Assembly (NCBI GenBank): GCA_029204225.1
Contig: MU831888.1
Span: forward strand, 1 to 64,000
Length of the DNA: 64,000 bases
Direction of reading: 5' to 3'
Source: Diphasiastrum complanatum
Lineage: Eukaryota; Streptophyta; Lycopodiopsida; Lycopodiales; Lycopodiaceae
Below, in pieces: positions 63,146 through 64,000 of this stretch. The position numbers and the translations under genes were made by a program. Under the pieces are notes generated by a model. That model worked only from the letters and a program-made list of their open reading frames with translations. It did not search any database and was not told the origin of the DNA. Positions within the stretch are counted from its first letter, which is position 1. Each line of letters starts with the position of its first letter.

Positions 63146-64000
63146 ATCCACAAAGAAAGATTATTTTCCACTACCATTTATTGATAGTGTGTTAGATACA
63201 GTTGGTGGACACCAATTGTACTCTTTCATGGAAGGTTTTAGTGGCTATAATCAAGTATCAATACAAGAAAAAGATCAGCCAAAAATTGCTTTTACTACTG
63301 ATTGTGTGGTATATGCTTATAAAGTCATGCCTTTTGGATTACGTAGTGCTCCAGCTACGTTTCAAAGGGTGGTTACACAAGCCTTTAAAGAATATCTAAG
63401 AGATTTCATGGAAATTTTCTTAGATGATTTTAGTGTATTTAGTGGTAATGAACCCCATGTGATTCCACTTAGAAAATGTTTTGAGAAATGTAGAACATAT
63501 GTTATAGCTCTAAATCCTGAAAAATGTGTTTTTGGAGTAAAACATGGAATCTTACTGGGTCATATAGTCTCTAGAAATGGGATTATGACTGAACCACAAA
63601 AAGTAAAAGTTATAGCTGAATTACCTCCACCAAAGAATATCAGTCAGGTAAGAGGATTTCTTGGACACTGTGGTTATTACAGATGTTTCATAGAAAAATA
63701 TGCTATATTAGCACTTCCACTCACTAAGCTTCTAAAAAAAGATACATATTTTGTTTGGAAGGTTGAGTGTCAAAAAGGATTTGATCTTTTGAAGCAAAAA
63801 CTTATTGAAGCACCTATATTAATCGCACCAAACTGGGAGTTCCACGTACATACTGATGCTTTAGGATATGCAGTTTATATTAGCTCAAGCTGATGAGAAT
63901 AAAATAGATCATCCTATTTATTATGCCAGCAAACAACTAATACAAGCTAGAATGAATTATAGTACTACTGAAAGGGAAGGATTAGCAATGATATTTGTAG
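63146..64000 (+). pseudogene. Gypsy H reverse transcriptase and RNase H (runs off edge)
   Basis: After the single-base shift the RT continues in another frame: YFPLPFIDSVLDTVGGHQLY-like sequence, SFMEGFSGYNQVSIQEKDQP, MPFGLRSAPATFQRVV and the catalytic block FMEIFLDDFSVFSG. The thumb has SQVRGFLGHCGYYRCFIEKY. RNase H starts with FHVHTDALGYAV; at about 63875 one more single-base shift occurs, after which ILAQADENKIDHPIYYASKQL and NYSTTEREGLAMIFV continue to the window edge. Integrase, if present, lies outside. The two shifts are the only lesions seen in this part. Confidence 0.88.

Larger units (their letters stand above)
53873..64000 (+). mobile_element. Ty3/gypsy retrotransposon H, split by copia G
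   Basis: Plus strand order: gag (53873-54690), interrupted by copia G, then the end of gag, protease, RT and RNase H, running off the right edge. Its 5' LTR and primer site were not found. It has one stop in gag and two single-base shifts in pol, less decay than A, B or D. Confidence 0.85.

Overview
The window is nuclear DNA of a land plant with a repeat-rich genome. The evidence is Ty1/copia and Ty3/gypsy LTR retrotransposons with plant-type primer sites (initiator-Met type, and one Asp type), a hAT transposase relic with DUF659-like and C-terminal dimerisation segments, GT-AG introns, and one gene of the plant TPD1 family. No tRNA, rRNA, CRISPR array or bacterial-style operon was seen. The sequence does not fix the clade.

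Layout. 1-3.2 kb: 5' half of a Ty3/gypsy element (A, minus). 3.2-6.9 kb: decayed 3' half of a second gypsy family (B, minus). 7.14-7.6 kb: palindromic 51-bp minisatellite. 8.2-10.9 kb: chromovirus LTR and integrase tail fused to copia sequence, then a copia RT relic. 10.9-14.65 kb: a scrap of family B joined to gypsy element C (minus), which keeps its 5' LTR, gag, protease, RT and RNase H. 15.9-21.8 kb: decayed gypsy element D (plus), same family as B. 22.3-23.3 kb: hAT relic. 23.7-27.9 kb: an inverted pair of 268-bp copia LTRs and copia E relics. 28.1-29.1 kb: the TPD1-like gene, the only recognisable host gene. 29.5-38.6 kb: a nest in which a chromovirus LTR was split by a young 5.08-kb copia element (F) and by an LTR/hAT composite. 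40.4-47.9 kb: a block of four decayed, apparently intron-containing genes on both strands, including a histone H3-like one. 51.3-53.4 kb: five small compact ATG-started ORFs on the plus strand. 53.9-64 kb: gypsy element H (plus), whose gag is split by a near-complete copia element (G, minus).

How the parts relate. Copia F and G belong to one family. G carries gag, protease, integrase, RT and RNase H with catalytic motifs. F carries gag and protease only, yet its two 820-bp LTRs differ at nine positions, so it probably moved recently using enzymes supplied by G-like relatives. Gypsy A, D and H share a DGG protease motif. The nesting order gives relative ages: chromovirus LTR, then F and the hAT composite; H, then G.

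The least explained parts are the five-ORF cluster upstream of H gag, the 40.4-47.9 kb gene block, the copia/gypsy fusion present at two loci, and the duplicated LTR-PBS leader of G. All translations, boundaries and mismatch counts were made by eye; no database search was possible.
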